64,000 nt of DNA from JADJOM01 sp046327715 (GCA_046327715.1 JAXLXY010000016.1:7089-71088); one strand, 5' to 3'; shown: positions 34,048 through 42,648, counted from the stretch's first letter. A program made the numbers and translations. Notes: generated from the sequence alone by a model not told the origin.

Positions 34048-35565
34048 GTGACCGCAGCACCCAGCGACGACCTCCGGCTGCACGCCCCCGCCGACGCGCG
34101 CCCCCGCGCCGGCGGGGAGTTCGTGCTGTACTGGATGCAGGCGACGATGCGGGCGCACGACAACTTCGCCCTCAACTACGCCATCGAGCGCGCCGACGAG
34201 CTGGGGCTGCCGGTGCTGGTGTACCACGGCCTGCGGCACGACTACCCCTGGGCCAGCGACCGCTTCCACACCTGGATCCTGGAGTCCGTGGCCGACCTCT
34301 ACGCCGACTTCGAGGCGAAGGGGATCCAGTATGCGTTCTGGCTGGACCGGGCGCGGGGGGAGTTCACGGAGTGGCCGGCGGGACGGAGGGAAACGGGAAG
34401 CGGGAAGCGGGAAGTGGGAAGCGAGGGTGGTGCGGGCAGTTCCGTTTCCCGCTTCCCGTTTCCCGCTTCCCCTATGCCACTGGTGTCCCTCGCCCGGCGC
34501 GCCGCGCTGGTGGTCACCGACTACTTCCCCACCTTCATCATGCCGCGGCAGGTCCGCGGGCTCCGGGAGAAGGTGGAGACGCCGGTGATCGCGGTCGATT
34601 CCTGCACCGTGGTGCCGCTCGGGTACCACGACAAGGAGCACTCCACGGCACGCGGCATCCGCCCGGTACTGATGGAAGCGCTGCCGCACTACCTGTGGCC
34701 GGTGGCGAACCCGGAGCCGCGGGTCCGGGGACGGGTGTCGCTGGAGTTCGAGCCGACGGTAATCCGGGAAACGGGAAGCGGGAAGCGGGAAGCGGGGTCG
34801 GGCCGGAGCATCGCCGAGCTGGTGGCGGGGTGCGACGTGGACCACGGGGTGGCGCCGTCGACCACCTTCCGGGGCGGGACGCGGGCGGGGCGGGCGCGGC
34901 TCGCGGCCTTCCTCAAGACGGGCCTGCCCCGCTACGCCGACGACCGCAACGACCCCAACCAGCCCGACGCGGTGAGCCGGCTCTCGCCCTGGCTCCACTT
35001 CGGCAACCTCTCGATCCACGAGGTGCTGCTCGCGGCCCAGGCGGCGGGGCCCGCCGACCCGTACGCCAAGTTCCTCGACGAGGCGCTCACCTGGCGGGAG
35101 CTGGCGCACAACTTCTGCTTCCGGAACCCGAAGCACCGCACCGCCGCGGCGATCCCCGAGTGGGCCCGCAGGCAGCTCGCCGACCACGAGGCCGACCCGC
35201 GGCCCCACCTCTACACCCTGGAGGAGATGGAGCAGGCCCGCACCGCGGAGCCGCTGTGGAACGCGGCCCAGCGGTCGTACCTGGTCGAGGGGTTCATGCA
35301 CAACTACATGCGGATGCTGTGGGGCAAGACGGTGCTGCAGTGGACGCCGAATGCCGCGGAGTGCCTGCGGGTGCTCGAGCACCTCAACAACAAGTACGCC
35401 CTCGACGGCCGCGACCCGAACTCCTACGGCGGGATCATGTGGATCTTCGGGAAGTTCGACCGGCCGTTCTACCCCCGCCCCATCTACGGGCTGGTGCGCT
35501 ACCAGAGCCTCAGGGCGGCGAAGGAGAAGTTCGACGTGGCGAGGTACGTCGGGAGCTATGGGTGA
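34048..35565 (+). CDS. phr: Class II CPD photolyase
   Basis: Splits cyclobutane pyrimidine dimers using FAD and light. Class II hallmarks: GEFVLYWMQATMRAHDNFAL at the N terminus, RLSPWLHFGNLS, TWRELAHNFC, MHNYMRMLWGKTVLQW and ALDGRDPNSYGGIMW near the C terminus. GTG 34048 is chosen since the upstream open frame is only repeat sequence; the start is therefore less certain than the gene. The 505 residues exceed the usual ~460 by about the two in-frame repeat insertions at 34388-34472 and 34765-34795. Probably co-regulated by the B12 photoreceptor upstream. Confidence 0.87.
   Translation: MTAAPSDDLRLHAPADARPRAGGEFVLYWMQATMRAHDNFALNYAIERADELGLPVLVYHGLRHDYPWASDRFHTWILESVADLYADFEAKGIQYAFWLDRARGEFTEWPAGRRETGSGKREVGSEGGAGSSVSRFPFPASPMPLVSLARRAALVVTDYFPTFIMPRQVRGLREKVETPVIAVDSCTVVPLGYHDKEHSTARGIRPVLMEALPHYLWPVANPEPRVRGRVSLEFEPTVIRETGSGKREAGSGRSIAELVAGCDVDHGVAPSTTFRGGTRAGRARLAAFLKTGLPRYADDRNDPNQPDAVSRLSPWLHFGNLSIHEVLLAAQAAGPADPYAKFLDEALTWRELAHNFCFRNPKHRTAAAIPEWARRQLADHEADPRPHLYTLEEMEQARTAEPLWNAAQRSYLVEGFMHNYMRMLWGKTVLQWTPNAAECLRVLEHLNNKYALDGRDPNSYGGIMWIFGKFDRPFYPRPIYGLVRYQSLRAAKEKFDVARYVGSYG
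34388..34472. repeat. In-frame two-armed heptamer insertion in class II photolyase
   Basis: Five forward heptamers (34388-34423) and four inverted ones (34443-34472) are both translated, giving ETGSGKREVGS and later SVSRFPFPAS. The DNA can fold as a hairpin within the coding sequence. Confidence 0.9.
34765..34795 (+). repeat. Second in-frame heptamer insertion in class II photolyase
   Basis: Four units encode RETGSGKREAGSG before the conserved helical domain. Confidence 0.9.
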
Positions 35566-35576
35566 GGTGGGTGAAG

Positions 35577-35695
35577 GGGGAAGGGGGAAGGGGGGAAACG
35601 GGAAGCGGGAAAAGGGAAGAGGGAAGAGGGAAGCGGGAAGCGGGAAACGGGAAGCGGGAAGAGGGGAGAGGGGAGAGGGGAGAGGGGAGAGGGGG
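35577..35695 (+). repeat. Heptamer array between convergent genes
   Basis: About sixteen units, drifting from GGGAAGG to GGGAAGC to GGGGAGA at the right end, lie between the class II photolyase and the outer-membrane protein gene. Confidence 0.9.
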
Positions 35696-35706
35696 CGGGC
35701 GGGGGG

Positions 35707-36309
35707 TCAGCGGAAGGTGAGGCCCAGGTTCAGGTGATAGACCGAGGCGATGGCGTCGTCGATGGTGACGGTGGGGAGGACGAGGTCACCGATGGCGGCG
35801 ATGGAGGCGGCGGCGGTGGCCGTGAGGGCGAGCCGCCCCGAGAGGTTGAGGTCGTAGCCCACCCCGAAGTTCATCCCCACGCCGTTGCCGTTGACCGTGC
35901 GCCGCTGCCCGCTGTCCGGCCGGACCGTGAAGTCCCCGCCCGCGAGCCCCACCCCGCCCTTGAGGAAGAACCCGCCCCGCCAGGGATACCACAGCGCGAG
36001 GATACCCAGGCTCGCGGTCTCCGCCTTCACCCGGCGGTCGGGGTCGGTGTGAAAGCCGAAGCGCTCATCGGAGAAGTTGGCGAGCTCGACGCCCAGCAGC
36101 ACGCCCCGCGACACCGTGCCGCCCAAGCGGAGGTAGCCGCTGGAACCGGTGGCGGTGGTGACGCTGGAGCAGCCGGCGCAGGCGACGCGCGCGGTGGCGG
36201 GCCCGCCACCGAACTCGAGCCAGAAGCCGCGGCGGTGGGGGCGCTGCGCGGCGAGTGGCGCCACGCCGAGCAGCAGCAGGACCATCGGCAGCAGGCGGGC
36301 GCGGCTCAT
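35707..36309 (-). CDS. Outer-membrane beta-barrel protein
   Basis: A 200-residue protein with signal peptide MSRARLLPMVLLLLGVAPLAAQ and a mature part of ~8 amphipathic strands ending LNLGLTFR; the final aromatic-containing strand is typical of outer-membrane barrels. One internal CAGC pair is present. ATG 36309 overlaps the stop of the DUF3943 gene (ATGA), so both are made together. Resembles OmpW/OmpA-type small barrels in general shape only. Confidence 0.75.
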   Translation of the reverse strand: MSRARLLPMVLLLLGVAPLAAQRPHRRGFWLEFGGGPATARVACAGCSSVTTATGSSGYLRLGGTVSRGVLLGVELANFSDERFGFHTDPDRRVKAETASLGILALWYPWRGGFFLKGGVGLAGGDFTVRPDSGQRRTVNGNGVGMNFGVGYDLNLSGRLALTATAAASIAAIGDLVLPTVTIDDAIASVYHLNLGLTFR

Positions 36310-37679
36310 GGCGCCCCCACCAGGGCGTTGCTGCCGACGGCGGTCCAGCTCAGGAACAGCCGGGCCTCGGTGAAGTCGCGCTTCTCCTTGACCTTCCCCG
36401 GGTAGCGGCTCACCCGCCGGAAGTACCCGGTGTGCAGCCCGATGCCGAAGCGGTAGGGGAGCGGCACCACCGCCTCGAAGCCGCCGAAGCTGGCCTCGTG
36501 GTCGGCGGGGGCGCCGCTCACCGAGTGGAGCAGCTCGGAGCGGGCCCACGAACGGAGCCAGGTGACGCCCTTCCGCTCGAAGGCCAGCTCGGTGCGGAGC
36601 CCGAGCCCGGGGCCGAAGTCGTAGCCCCGGAGCCCGGTGCCGGCCACGGTGGCGTCCATGGCGCCGAGGATGATGGCGTCGGCGAAGAACTGGGTGCGGA
36701 GGCCGGAGTGTTCCGAGAGGCGCCAGCGGGAGTAGATGCCGGCCTCGACGCTCTGCCCGCCGAACTCCTGCGCCGGGTTGCGGGAGTAGTCGAACCGCTG
36801 GTTCACCTCGAAGAGGTGGCGGTGCCGGCGGGTGGTGCCGTTGAGGTTGGCGCCGTAGAGGCGGCCGGAGGCGCGCAGCAGGTGCAGGGCGCCGTGGGCG
36901 CTCACCTGGGCCCGGACGCCGAAGACGTCGAAGGGGGCCTGGTAGGGCTGGGTGATCGGGTCGCGATAGAGGAGGTCGGCCACCAGGGTGGCCGACTCGA
37001 TGTCCCGGTCGGTGCTGAAGGTGTCCTGGGTGACCTGCACGCCGCCCGCGAGCCGGAGGGCAAAGCCGTCGGGGTCGTGTTCGGGCGGGTTCTGGCCAAC
37101 GGCGGTCCACTCGCCGCGGACCAGCCGGTTGAGGCTGCCCATCGGGTCGAGTGGCAGGGCGGCGACCTCGCGGAGGATGCGGCCGCCGCCCCGGGCCTGG
37201 TTGTCGCGGATGCTCGCGCCCACGCGGTGGAAGCTCTCGCCCAGCGCGATGCCGCCGACGCTCGTCATGAAGAAGTCGTTGAGCGAGGGCCGGAACCGCT
37301 CGCCCAGGTATTCCCAGCTCCACGAGCCGAGGAAGGCGAGCGGCGCGGATTCCCAGAAGTCGAGGCCGTTGGCGCGGCCGGCGTTGAAGTAGAGGCCGCC
37401 GTGGTACGGGTGGGCAAAGAGGTTGGTGCCGAACTCGTTCTCGTCCCACTCCCAGCCGAGGCGGAGGTTCTGGCGCCAGCTCGAAGGCGAGACGTGGGCC
37501 CAGGCCTGGCCGGTGGCCCAGGCGTCGAAGCGATTGACGAAGAGGTTGACGCCGATCGCCTCGGCGACGGCGAGCCAGGGGCGCTGCCGCGCCGCGAGGG
37601 GGAGCGGGAGGGTGTCCTGCGCCGCCCCGGCGGCCGGAGACAGCAGGCCCAGGGCCAGGGCGAGCCGGGCCCAGCGCAT
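36306..37679 (-). CDS. DUF3943 outer-membrane protein
   Basis: A 457-residue exported protein with signal peptide MRWARLALALGLLSPAAGAAQ. The N-terminal half carries motifs I associate with DUF3943: SWRQNLRLGWEWDENEFGTN, FAHPYHGGLYFNAGRANG and SLNDFFMTSVGGIALGE. The C-terminal half is a series of beta strands as in outer-membrane barrels. ATG 37679 overlaps the stop of the DUF2238 gene (TGATG), and the gene also overlaps the small barrel gene by 4 bp, forming a coupled unit. Role unknown; an envelope function is likely. Confidence 0.8.
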   Translation of the reverse strand: MRWARLALALGLLSPAAGAAQDTLPLPLAARQRPWLAVAEAIGVNLFVNRFDAWATGQAWAHVSPSSWRQNLRLGWEWDENEFGTNLFAHPYHGGLYFNAGRANGLDFWESAPLAFLGSWSWEYLGERFRPSLNDFFMTSVGGIALGESFHRVGASIRDNQARGGGRILREVAALPLDPMGSLNRLVRGEWTAVGQNPPEHDPDGFALRLAGGVQVTQDTFSTDRDIESATLVADLLYRDPITQPYQAPFDVFGVRAQVSAHGALHLLRASGRLYGANLNGTTRRHRHLFEVNQRFDYSRNPAQEFGGQSVEAGIYSRWRLSEHSGLRTQFFADAIILGAMDATVAGTGLRGYDFGPGLGLRTELAFERKGVTWLRSWARSELLHSVSGAPADHEASFGGFEAVVPLPYRFGIGLHTGYFRRVSRYPGKVKEKRDFTEARLFLSWTAVGSNALVGAP

Positions 37680-38272
37680 CAGGCGAGGGCGCGAAGCTGG
37701 CGGTCGTGCCAGCGGCTCAGCAGGAGCTGGGAGGTGATGGCCCCGATGCCGGCGAGCATCATGTCCCACTGGGTGTCCCAGACGTCGCCCTGGGTGCCGA
37801 GGAAGGCGTCGGCGGCCTCGCCGGTGCCGGCGGCGGTCCACCACTCCACCAGCTCGTAGGTGGCGGAGAGCGCGAGCGCGAAGCAGAGCACCAGGAAGAA
37901 GAGCCACTTCCCCGGCCGGAGCGGGGAGGTGCGGAGCAGCACCTCGCGCGCCGCGAGGGCCGGGATGAAGCCCTGCGCCAGGTGGCCGAGCCGGTCGTAG
38001 TGATTGCGGGTCCAGCCCATCGCATCGCGCACCCAGAATCCCAGCGGCACCTCGGCGTAGGTGTACTTCCCGCCCACCATCAGGATGCAGGCGTGGAGGG
38101 CCAGCAGCGTGTACGCGAGGGGGGTGAGCGGGAAGCGGCGCGCGGTGAGCAGCACGATGGGGAGGCCCACCAGCACCGGGGCCACCTCGAGGAACCAGGT
38201 GAAGCGGTCGTGCGGCGCGACACCGGACCAGGCGAGGACACCGAGGACGAGGGCCAGCAGGGCGAGGCGCAC
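37679..38272 (-). CDS. DUF2238 (YjdF-like) inner-membrane protein
   Basis: A 197-residue integral membrane protein with five to six hydrophobic segments. The family core is clear: GKYTYAEVPLGFWVRDAMGW, YDRLGHLAQGFIPALAARE and ADAFLGTQGDVWDTQWDM. The start is GTG 38272, whose first base overlaps the last base of the RNase Z stop (TAGTG). Function of the family is unknown. Confidence 0.85.
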   Translation of the reverse strand: MRLALLALVLGVLAWSGVAPHDRFTWFLEVAPVLVGLPIVLLTARRFPLTPLAYTLLALHACILMVGGKYTYAEVPLGFWVRDAMGWTRNHYDRLGHLAQGFIPALAAREVLLRTSPLRPGKWLFFLVLCFALALSATYELVEWWTAAGTGEAADAFLGTQGDVWDTQWDMMLAGIGAITSQLLLSRWHDRQLRALA

Positions 38273-39210
38273 TACTCCTCGCTCTCGAACGGCACCTCGA
38301 GCTCCATCCCGTCGCGGGCGATGAGGGTCTCGGGGAAGACGGCGCGCGCCTCGGCCACGAGCTCGGGAGCCTCGCGGGAGTAGCGGGGGCTGATGTGGGT
38401 GAGCACCAGCCGCTTGACCCCGGCCTCCCGGGCGATCGTGGCGGCCTCCTGGGCGGTGGAGTGGCCGGTCTCGCGGGCGCGGGCGGCGTCCTCCTGGCTG
38501 AAGGTGGCCTCGTGCACCAGCAGGTCGGCGCCCTTCGCGGCGTCGCGGAGGGCGGGGACCGGGCGGGTGTCGCCGGAGATCACCACCTTGCGGCCGGCGC
38601 GGGGCTGGCCCACCAGCTCCTCGGGCGCCACGCGGCGGCCATCGGGGAGTGAGATGGTCTCGCCCTTGTGGATCTTGCCCCAGAGCGGCCCCTCGGGGAT
38701 GCCCAGCGCGCGCGCCTTCTCGGGGTTGAATCGCCCCAGCCGGATGTGCTCCACCAGGGCGTAGCCGATGGTATCGGCGCGGTGCTCGGTGGGGAAGGTG
38801 ACGATGTCGTAGTCGGGACGCTTCACCGTGTCGCCCACCGCCAGCTCGACGATCTCCACCGGGAACTTGACCCGCTCGATCCCCACCTCGAGGGCGTGGC
38901 TCAGCACCCGCCGGGCGCCCCTGGGCCCGTAGAGGGTGAGCCCCTCCTGCCGCTCGGCGCCGCCGAAGATGTTGAGCAGGCCGAGGGTGCGGAGCAGGCC
39001 GATCACGCCGAGGAGGTGGTCGGAGTGCCAGTGGGTGAAGAAGATGTCGCGGAAGGTGAAGCTCACGCCGTAGCGCATCATCTGGCGCTGGGTGCCCTCG
39101 CCGCAGTCGAACAGCAGGGTCTCGCCTTCGCGCGCGAGCGCGAGGGAGGAGACGTTGCGGTCGAGGGTGGGGCAGGCGGCGCCGGTGCCGAGGAAGGTGA
39201 GCTTCAGCAT
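38272..39210 (-). CDS. rnz: Ribonuclease Z
   Basis: Zinc-dependent endonuclease that trims tRNA precursors at the 3' end. It opens LTFLGTGAACPT and has the metal motif THWHSDH (His60, His62, Asp64, His65), then ISGDTRPV, LVHEATFS, HSTAQEAA and LTHISPRY. The length of 312 residues is normal. ATG 39210 is preferred to TTG 39219. This matters here because neither tRNA in the window encodes CCA, so RNase Z processing before CCA addition is expected. First gene of the unit with DUF2238, DUF3943 and the small barrel. Confidence 0.93.
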   Translation of the reverse strand: MLKLTFLGTGAACPTLDRNVSSLALAREGETLLFDCGEGTQRQMMRYGVSFTFRDIFFTHWHSDHLLGVIGLLRTLGLLNIFGGAERQEGLTLYGPRGARRVLSHALEVGIERVKFPVEIVELAVGDTVKRPDYDIVTFPTEHRADTIGYALVEHIRLGRFNPEKARALGIPEGPLWGKIHKGETISLPDGRRVAPEELVGQPRAGRKVVISGDTRPVPALRDAAKGADLLVHEATFSQEDAARARETGHSTAQEAATIAREAGVKRLVLTHISPRYSREAPELVAEARAVFPETLIARDGMELEVPFESEE

Positions 39211-39227
39211 GGGTCTCAAGGTAAAGC

Positions 39228-39323
39228 GGGAAACGGGAAACGGGAAACGGCCCCGGTGATGGCGCCGCTTCCCGCTTCCCCCTTCCCGCTTCCCGCTTCC
39301 CGCCTCCCGCCTCCCGCTTCCCG
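39228..39323. repeat. Two-armed heptamer hairpin upstream of rnz
   Basis: Three forward units (39228-39250) face eight inverted units (39266-39323), filling the gap between rnz and the HD hydrolase gene. Confidence 0.9.
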
Positions 39324-39328
39324 TCGGT

Positions 39329-39985
39329 TCAGAGCCGCTGCACCCCTCGCTCCAGGGCGGCGACGATGCCGCCGAGTTCGCGGACCAGGCGGGTAGGGCT
39401 GCCGGGGGCGGCGCGGAGGGCCTCGGTGACGGTCTTGTAGTACCAGAGGGTCTTCTCGCGGGGCACGGAGAAGCGGGACCAGACGTCGTCCCCGACGATG
39501 CGCATGTCGTTGATGATGGAGCGGGCGTTGTAGAGCTTGTCGGCGGTGGCCACCCGGAGCACCGAGGCGTCGGCGGCGGTGCGGAGGTGCTCGATGTAGC
39601 GCCGCTTGCGGTCTTCCCAGGGTCCCTTGATGCCGTGGTCCAGGGCGTGGGGATCGGGCTCGGTGCAGCCCATCACGATGCGGTGCACCCGGGGGCCGAA
39701 GCGCTCCAGGATCTCGCGCTCGGTGGCGCCGCGGCGGGGGTGGTCCTCGACGGCGTCGTGCAGCAGGGCCCCGATCCCCTCCTCCTCGTCGCCGCCATCC
39801 TCGAGGACGATCGCGGCCACGCCCAGGAGGTGGGCCAGGAAGGGGATGCCGCTCCCCTTCCGCCGCTGGCGGCCGTGGACCTCGCCGGCGTAGAGCAGCG
39901 CCTCGTTGAACTTGGGCGTGAGGGTCGGGGTGGTGCCGTGTTCCTTCAAGCGGCCTCGACGGTGGGCGGAGGTGGAGCTCAGCAT
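39329..39985 (-). CDS. HD-domain hydrolase, SpoT/MESH1-like
   Basis: A 218-residue cytoplasmic protein of the HD_4 group, in which (p)ppGpp hydrolases are found. Visible motifs: HGRQRRKGSGIPFLAHLLGV near the N terminus, then ALLHDAVED with the HD pair, and later ATADKLYNARSI. No synthetase or TGS domain is present, so it would be a hydrolase-only small protein. ATG 39985 is chosen because the frame upstream is heptamer sequence; a slightly later start is possible. Substrate not demonstrable from sequence. Confidence 0.75.
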   Translation of the reverse strand: MLSSTSAHRRGRLKEHGTTPTLTPKFNEALLYAGEVHGRQRRKGSGIPFLAHLLGVAAIVLEDGGDEEEGIGALLHDAVEDHPRRGATEREILERFGPRVHRIVMGCTEPDPHALDHGIKGPWEDRKRRYIEHLRTAADASVLRVATADKLYNARSIINDMRIVGDDVWSRFSVPREKTLWYYKTVTEALRAAPGSPTRLVRELGGIVAALERGVQRL

Positions 39986-39987
39986 TC

Positions 39988-40056
39988 GGGAAGCGGGAAG
40001 CGGGAAACGGGAACCGGAGTGCCTTCCGCTTCCCATTTCCCGTTTCCCGCTTCCCG
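39988..40056. repeat. Two-armed heptamer hairpin after mlaD
   Basis: Four forward units (39988-40013) and four inverted units (40026-40056) between the HD gene start and the mlaD stop. Confidence 0.9.
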
Positions 40057-40061
40057 GCGGT

Positions 40062-40952
40062 TCAGAACAGCTTCACCTGCACCGTCAGCTTGCCGGGGTG
40101 CTTGTTGAGCTCGTCGATCAGGGTCTTGAGCGACTGCAGGGCGGCCCGGCTGTCGCTGTAGAGCCCGGTGTCGGAGACGAACCGGCCGATGGTCCCCTCG
40201 CCGCTGTTGGCCTTCTGCAGCAGGGTGTCGAGCCGGGCGCCGGTGGCGGTGAGCTGGATCGACATGGTCGAGAGGTTGCGGGCCAGGGTGTCGGCGCGCT
40301 CGATGGCGTTGCCCACCGGGAGGGTGGCGACGGTGCTGTCGAGCCGCTCGGTCAGGCGGCGCATGGCGCGCAGGGTGGCGTCGGCCTCGTCGGTGGTCCG
40401 GGGGAGCCGGTCGCTCAGGGAATTGAGCGTGCGCTGCATGGCCTTGAGGGTGGCCACCAGCTCATCGGCGGTGCGCTGGTTGGCCAGCGCCTGCACCCCG
40501 ACCAGGACCGAGTCGGCGCGGTCGGCGAGCAGCGCGCCGCGGGCGAAGAGGTCGGAGGCGGTGGTGCCGCGGATGGGCTGGCCCGGGGGGAGCGGACCGG
40601 CGCCGGGGGTGCCGGGATCGAGCGCCAGCCGGGTGCCGCTCGCGAAGAGGCTGGTGAGCAGGCTGGCCGAGGCGTCGGCGTGGAGGTCGAGCTCGGGCGG
40701 CAGGGTGATGGTCACCAGGATCCGCCCGGGGCCGACGAAGTTCACGGCGGCCACCTTGCCCACCGCGTAGCCGGAGACCGCCACCTCGTTGTCCTTCTGC
40801 AGCGTGCCGATCTCGGTGAACGCCACCTCGGCGGTGCGGGCCGTGGGCCGGAAGCTGGAGCCCTTGAGCCACATCGTGCCGCCGACGAACAGGGCCACAC
40901 CCGCAAGCACCAGGGTGCCGACCGCGATTTCCTTCTGGTAGTGCAGGTCCAT
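40062..40952 (-). CDS. mlaD: MCE-domain lipid-transport protein (MlaD-like)
   Basis: Periplasmic substrate-binding part of the phospholipid transporter that keeps the outer membrane asymmetric. A single N-terminal membrane anchor (residues ~8-28, AVGTLVLAGVALFVGG), an MCE domain (~38-120, with LQKDNEVAVSGYAVGKVAAV) and a long helical region (~130-280) follow. 296 residues is longer than E. coli MlaD and suits forms with a helical tail. It starts 3 bp after the mlaF stop. Confidence 0.87.
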   Translation of the reverse strand: MDLHYQKEIAVGTLVLAGVALFVGGTMWLKGSSFRPTARTAEVAFTEIGTLQKDNEVAVSGYAVGKVAAVNFVGPGRILVTITLPPELDLHADASASLLTSLFASGTRLALDPGTPGAGPLPPGQPIRGTTASDLFARGALLADRADSVLVGVQALANQRTADELVATLKAMQRTLNSLSDRLPRTTDEADATLRAMRRLTERLDSTVATLPVGNAIERADTLARNLSTMSIQLTATGARLDTLLQKANSGEGTIGRFVSDTGLYSDSRAALQSLKTLIDELNKHPGKLTVQVKLF

Positions 40953-40955
40953 GGC

Positions 40956-41708
40956 TCAGGCGGCGAAGGGGTGGGTGCCGAAGTCGCGCTCGAGGAACTC
41001 GCGGACTTCCGGGACGGTGGACGCCCGGAATTCCGCGGGCGTCCCCTGCTGCACGATCTTGCCCCGGGTGAGCAGGGCCAGGCGGTCCGCGACCTTGAAC
41101 GCGCCGCGGACGTCGTGGGTCACCATGACGCTGGTGACGTGGAGCTCGCTGGCGAGGGTCTTCACCAGCTCGTCGATGATGTCCGAGTTCACCGGGTCGA
41201 GGCCGCTGGTGGGCTCGTCGTAGAGCAGGTACTTGGGGCTGCCCGCGATGGCCCGCGAGATGCCCACCCGCTTGCGCATGCCGCCGGAGAGCTGGGCCGG
41301 GAACTTGTCGCCGGTCTCGGGCGTCAGGTTCACCAGGGTCAGGCAGCGGTTGACCCGCTCGTGGCAGTAGTCCTCGTCCCGGTACTTCTCCTCGTCGGTG
41401 ATGCCGAGGCGGATGTTCTCGAAGACGGTCATGGAGTCGAACAGGGCGCCGTTCTGGAACACGTAGCCGATGGTGGAGCGGAGCGCGCGCAGCTCGTCGC
41501 GCTTGAGCCTGGCCACGTCCTTGCCGTCGACGATGACGGTGCCGGCATCCTGGTGGATCAGCCCCACGATATGCTTGAGCAGCACGCTCTTGCCGGTGCC
41601 CGAGGGGCCCAGCAGGGCGAGGGTCTCGCCGTCCTGGACGGTGAAGTCCACGCCGTCGAGGACGACCTGCTGGCCGAAGCGCTTCTTGACGCCCTGGAGT
41701 TCGATCAT
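40956..41708 (-). CDS. mlaF: Mla ABC transporter ATPase
   Basis: Energises the Mla lipid transporter. All nucleotide-binding motifs are present: Walker A GPSGTGKS (34-41), signature LSGGMRKRV (from 140), Walker B YLLYDEPTSGLDP (160-172) and the switch His in TSVMVTHD. ATG 41708 (MIELQGVKK) is the canonical start, 250 residues in all; the longer open frame upstream is a repeat. It lies between mlaE, from which it is separated by a 154-bp repeat hairpin, and mlaD. Confidence 0.95.
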   Translation of the reverse strand: MIELQGVKKRFGQQVVLDGVDFTVQDGETLALLGPSGTGKSVLLKHIVGLIHQDAGTVIVDGKDVARLKRDELRALRSTIGYVFQNGALFDSMTVFENIRLGITDEEKYRDEDYCHERVNRCLTLVNLTPETGDKFPAQLSGGMRKRVGISRAIAGSPKYLLYDEPTSGLDPVNSDIIDELVKTLASELHVTSVMVTHDVRGAFKVADRLALLTRGKIVQQGTPAEFRASTVPEVREFLERDFGTHPFAA

Positions 41709-41717
41709 CGAACCGCC

Positions 41718-41829
41718 GGGAAGCGGGAAACGGGAAGTGGGAAGGGGAGGGTCCGCGCGCGGTGGCGCGTCCGCCAGCGCCACCTCGACGGGGGCCCAGG
41801 CAGTTCCGCTTCCCGTTCCCCGCTTCCCG
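41718..41829. repeat. Two-armed heptamer hairpin between mlaE and mlaF
   Basis: Four forward units (41718-41746) and three inverted units (41806-41829) with a 60-bp GC-rich centre, inside what is normally an uninterrupted operon. Confidence 0.88.
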
Positions 41830-41862
41830 AATCCCTCATCTCCATCACGAGGCCCGCCATCA

Positions 41863-42648
41863 TCAGTGGAGGAGCAGCTTGGCCAGCAGGGTATCAAGCA
41901 GCAGGATCATCACGCAGCTCGCGACGACGGCGCTGGTGGTGGCCTTCCCCACCCCCTCGGCGCCCTGCTCGGTGCTGAAGCCGAAGTAGCACGAGGTCAC
42001 CGTGATGCACACCGCGAAGGAGAACCCCTTGATGACGGAGTAGTAGGCGTCGAAGGGGCGCCAGAAGATCCGGGCGCCGTAGGTGAAGTCGTAGTCGGTC
42101 ACCGGCAGCACCGCCTGCACCGCCACCCAGCCGCTGTAGATGCCGGTGACGTTGGCGATGATCGTCAGCACCGGGATCATCACGATGCCGGCCAGCACCC
42201 GCGGGATGACGAGGTGGCTCGCCGGGGAGCGGCCGAGGGTCTCGAGGGCGTCGATCTGCTCGGTGACCCGCATGGTGCCGAGTTCGGCGGCGTAGCGGGC
42301 CCCGATCCGGCCGGCCAGGATGAGGCCGGTGAGCACCGGCCCCAGCTCCAGCACCACCGACTCCACGATCAGGGAGCCGGCCACGTAGTAGGGGATGTTG
42401 CCGCTGAACTGGTAGCCGGTCTGGAGCGCGGTCACCGCGCCGGCGAAGCCGGCCACCAGGAGGATGATCGGGAGGCTGCCGACCCCGATGTTCCACGCCT
42501 CGGTGATGGTCCGGGGCAACCAGACCCGCCACTCGGCGAGCCCCCGCACCATCTCGGCCACGAGCAGGCTCAGCCGGCCCACGTGGGCCAGCCCGGTGAG
42601 GACGAGGCGCCCGAGGGGGCGGCGGAGGTCGAACGTGGTCGTGGTCAT
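41863..42648 (-). CDS. mlaE: Mla permease
   Basis: Inner-membrane permease of the Mla lipid transporter, 261 residues with about five to six membrane segments. The family core is seen in VVLELGPVLTGLILAGRIGA and in TEQIDALETLG, followed by VIPRVLAGIVMIPVL. ATG 42648 (MTTTTFDL) starts it 31 bp from the divergent mutY ATG. First gene of mlaE-mlaF-mlaD. No mlaB or mlaC is present here. Confidence 0.93.
   Translation of the reverse strand: MTTTTFDLRRPLGRLVLTGLAHVGRLSLLVAEMVRGLAEWRVWLPRTITEAWNIGVGSLPIILLVAGFAGAVTALQTGYQFSGNIPYYVAGSLIVESVVLELGPVLTGLILAGRIGARYAAELGTMRVTEQIDALETLGRSPASHLVIPRVLAGIVMIPVLTIIANVTGIYSGWVAVQAVLPVTDYDFTYGARIFWRPFDAYYSVIKGFSFAVCITVTSCYFGFSTEQGAEGVGKATTSAVVASCVMILLLDTLLAKLLLH

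Noticed and set aside
35707..37449. 580-residue reading of the small barrel gene
   Set aside because: The first 380 residues are a shadow of the DUF3943 gene; the signal peptide starts at 36309.
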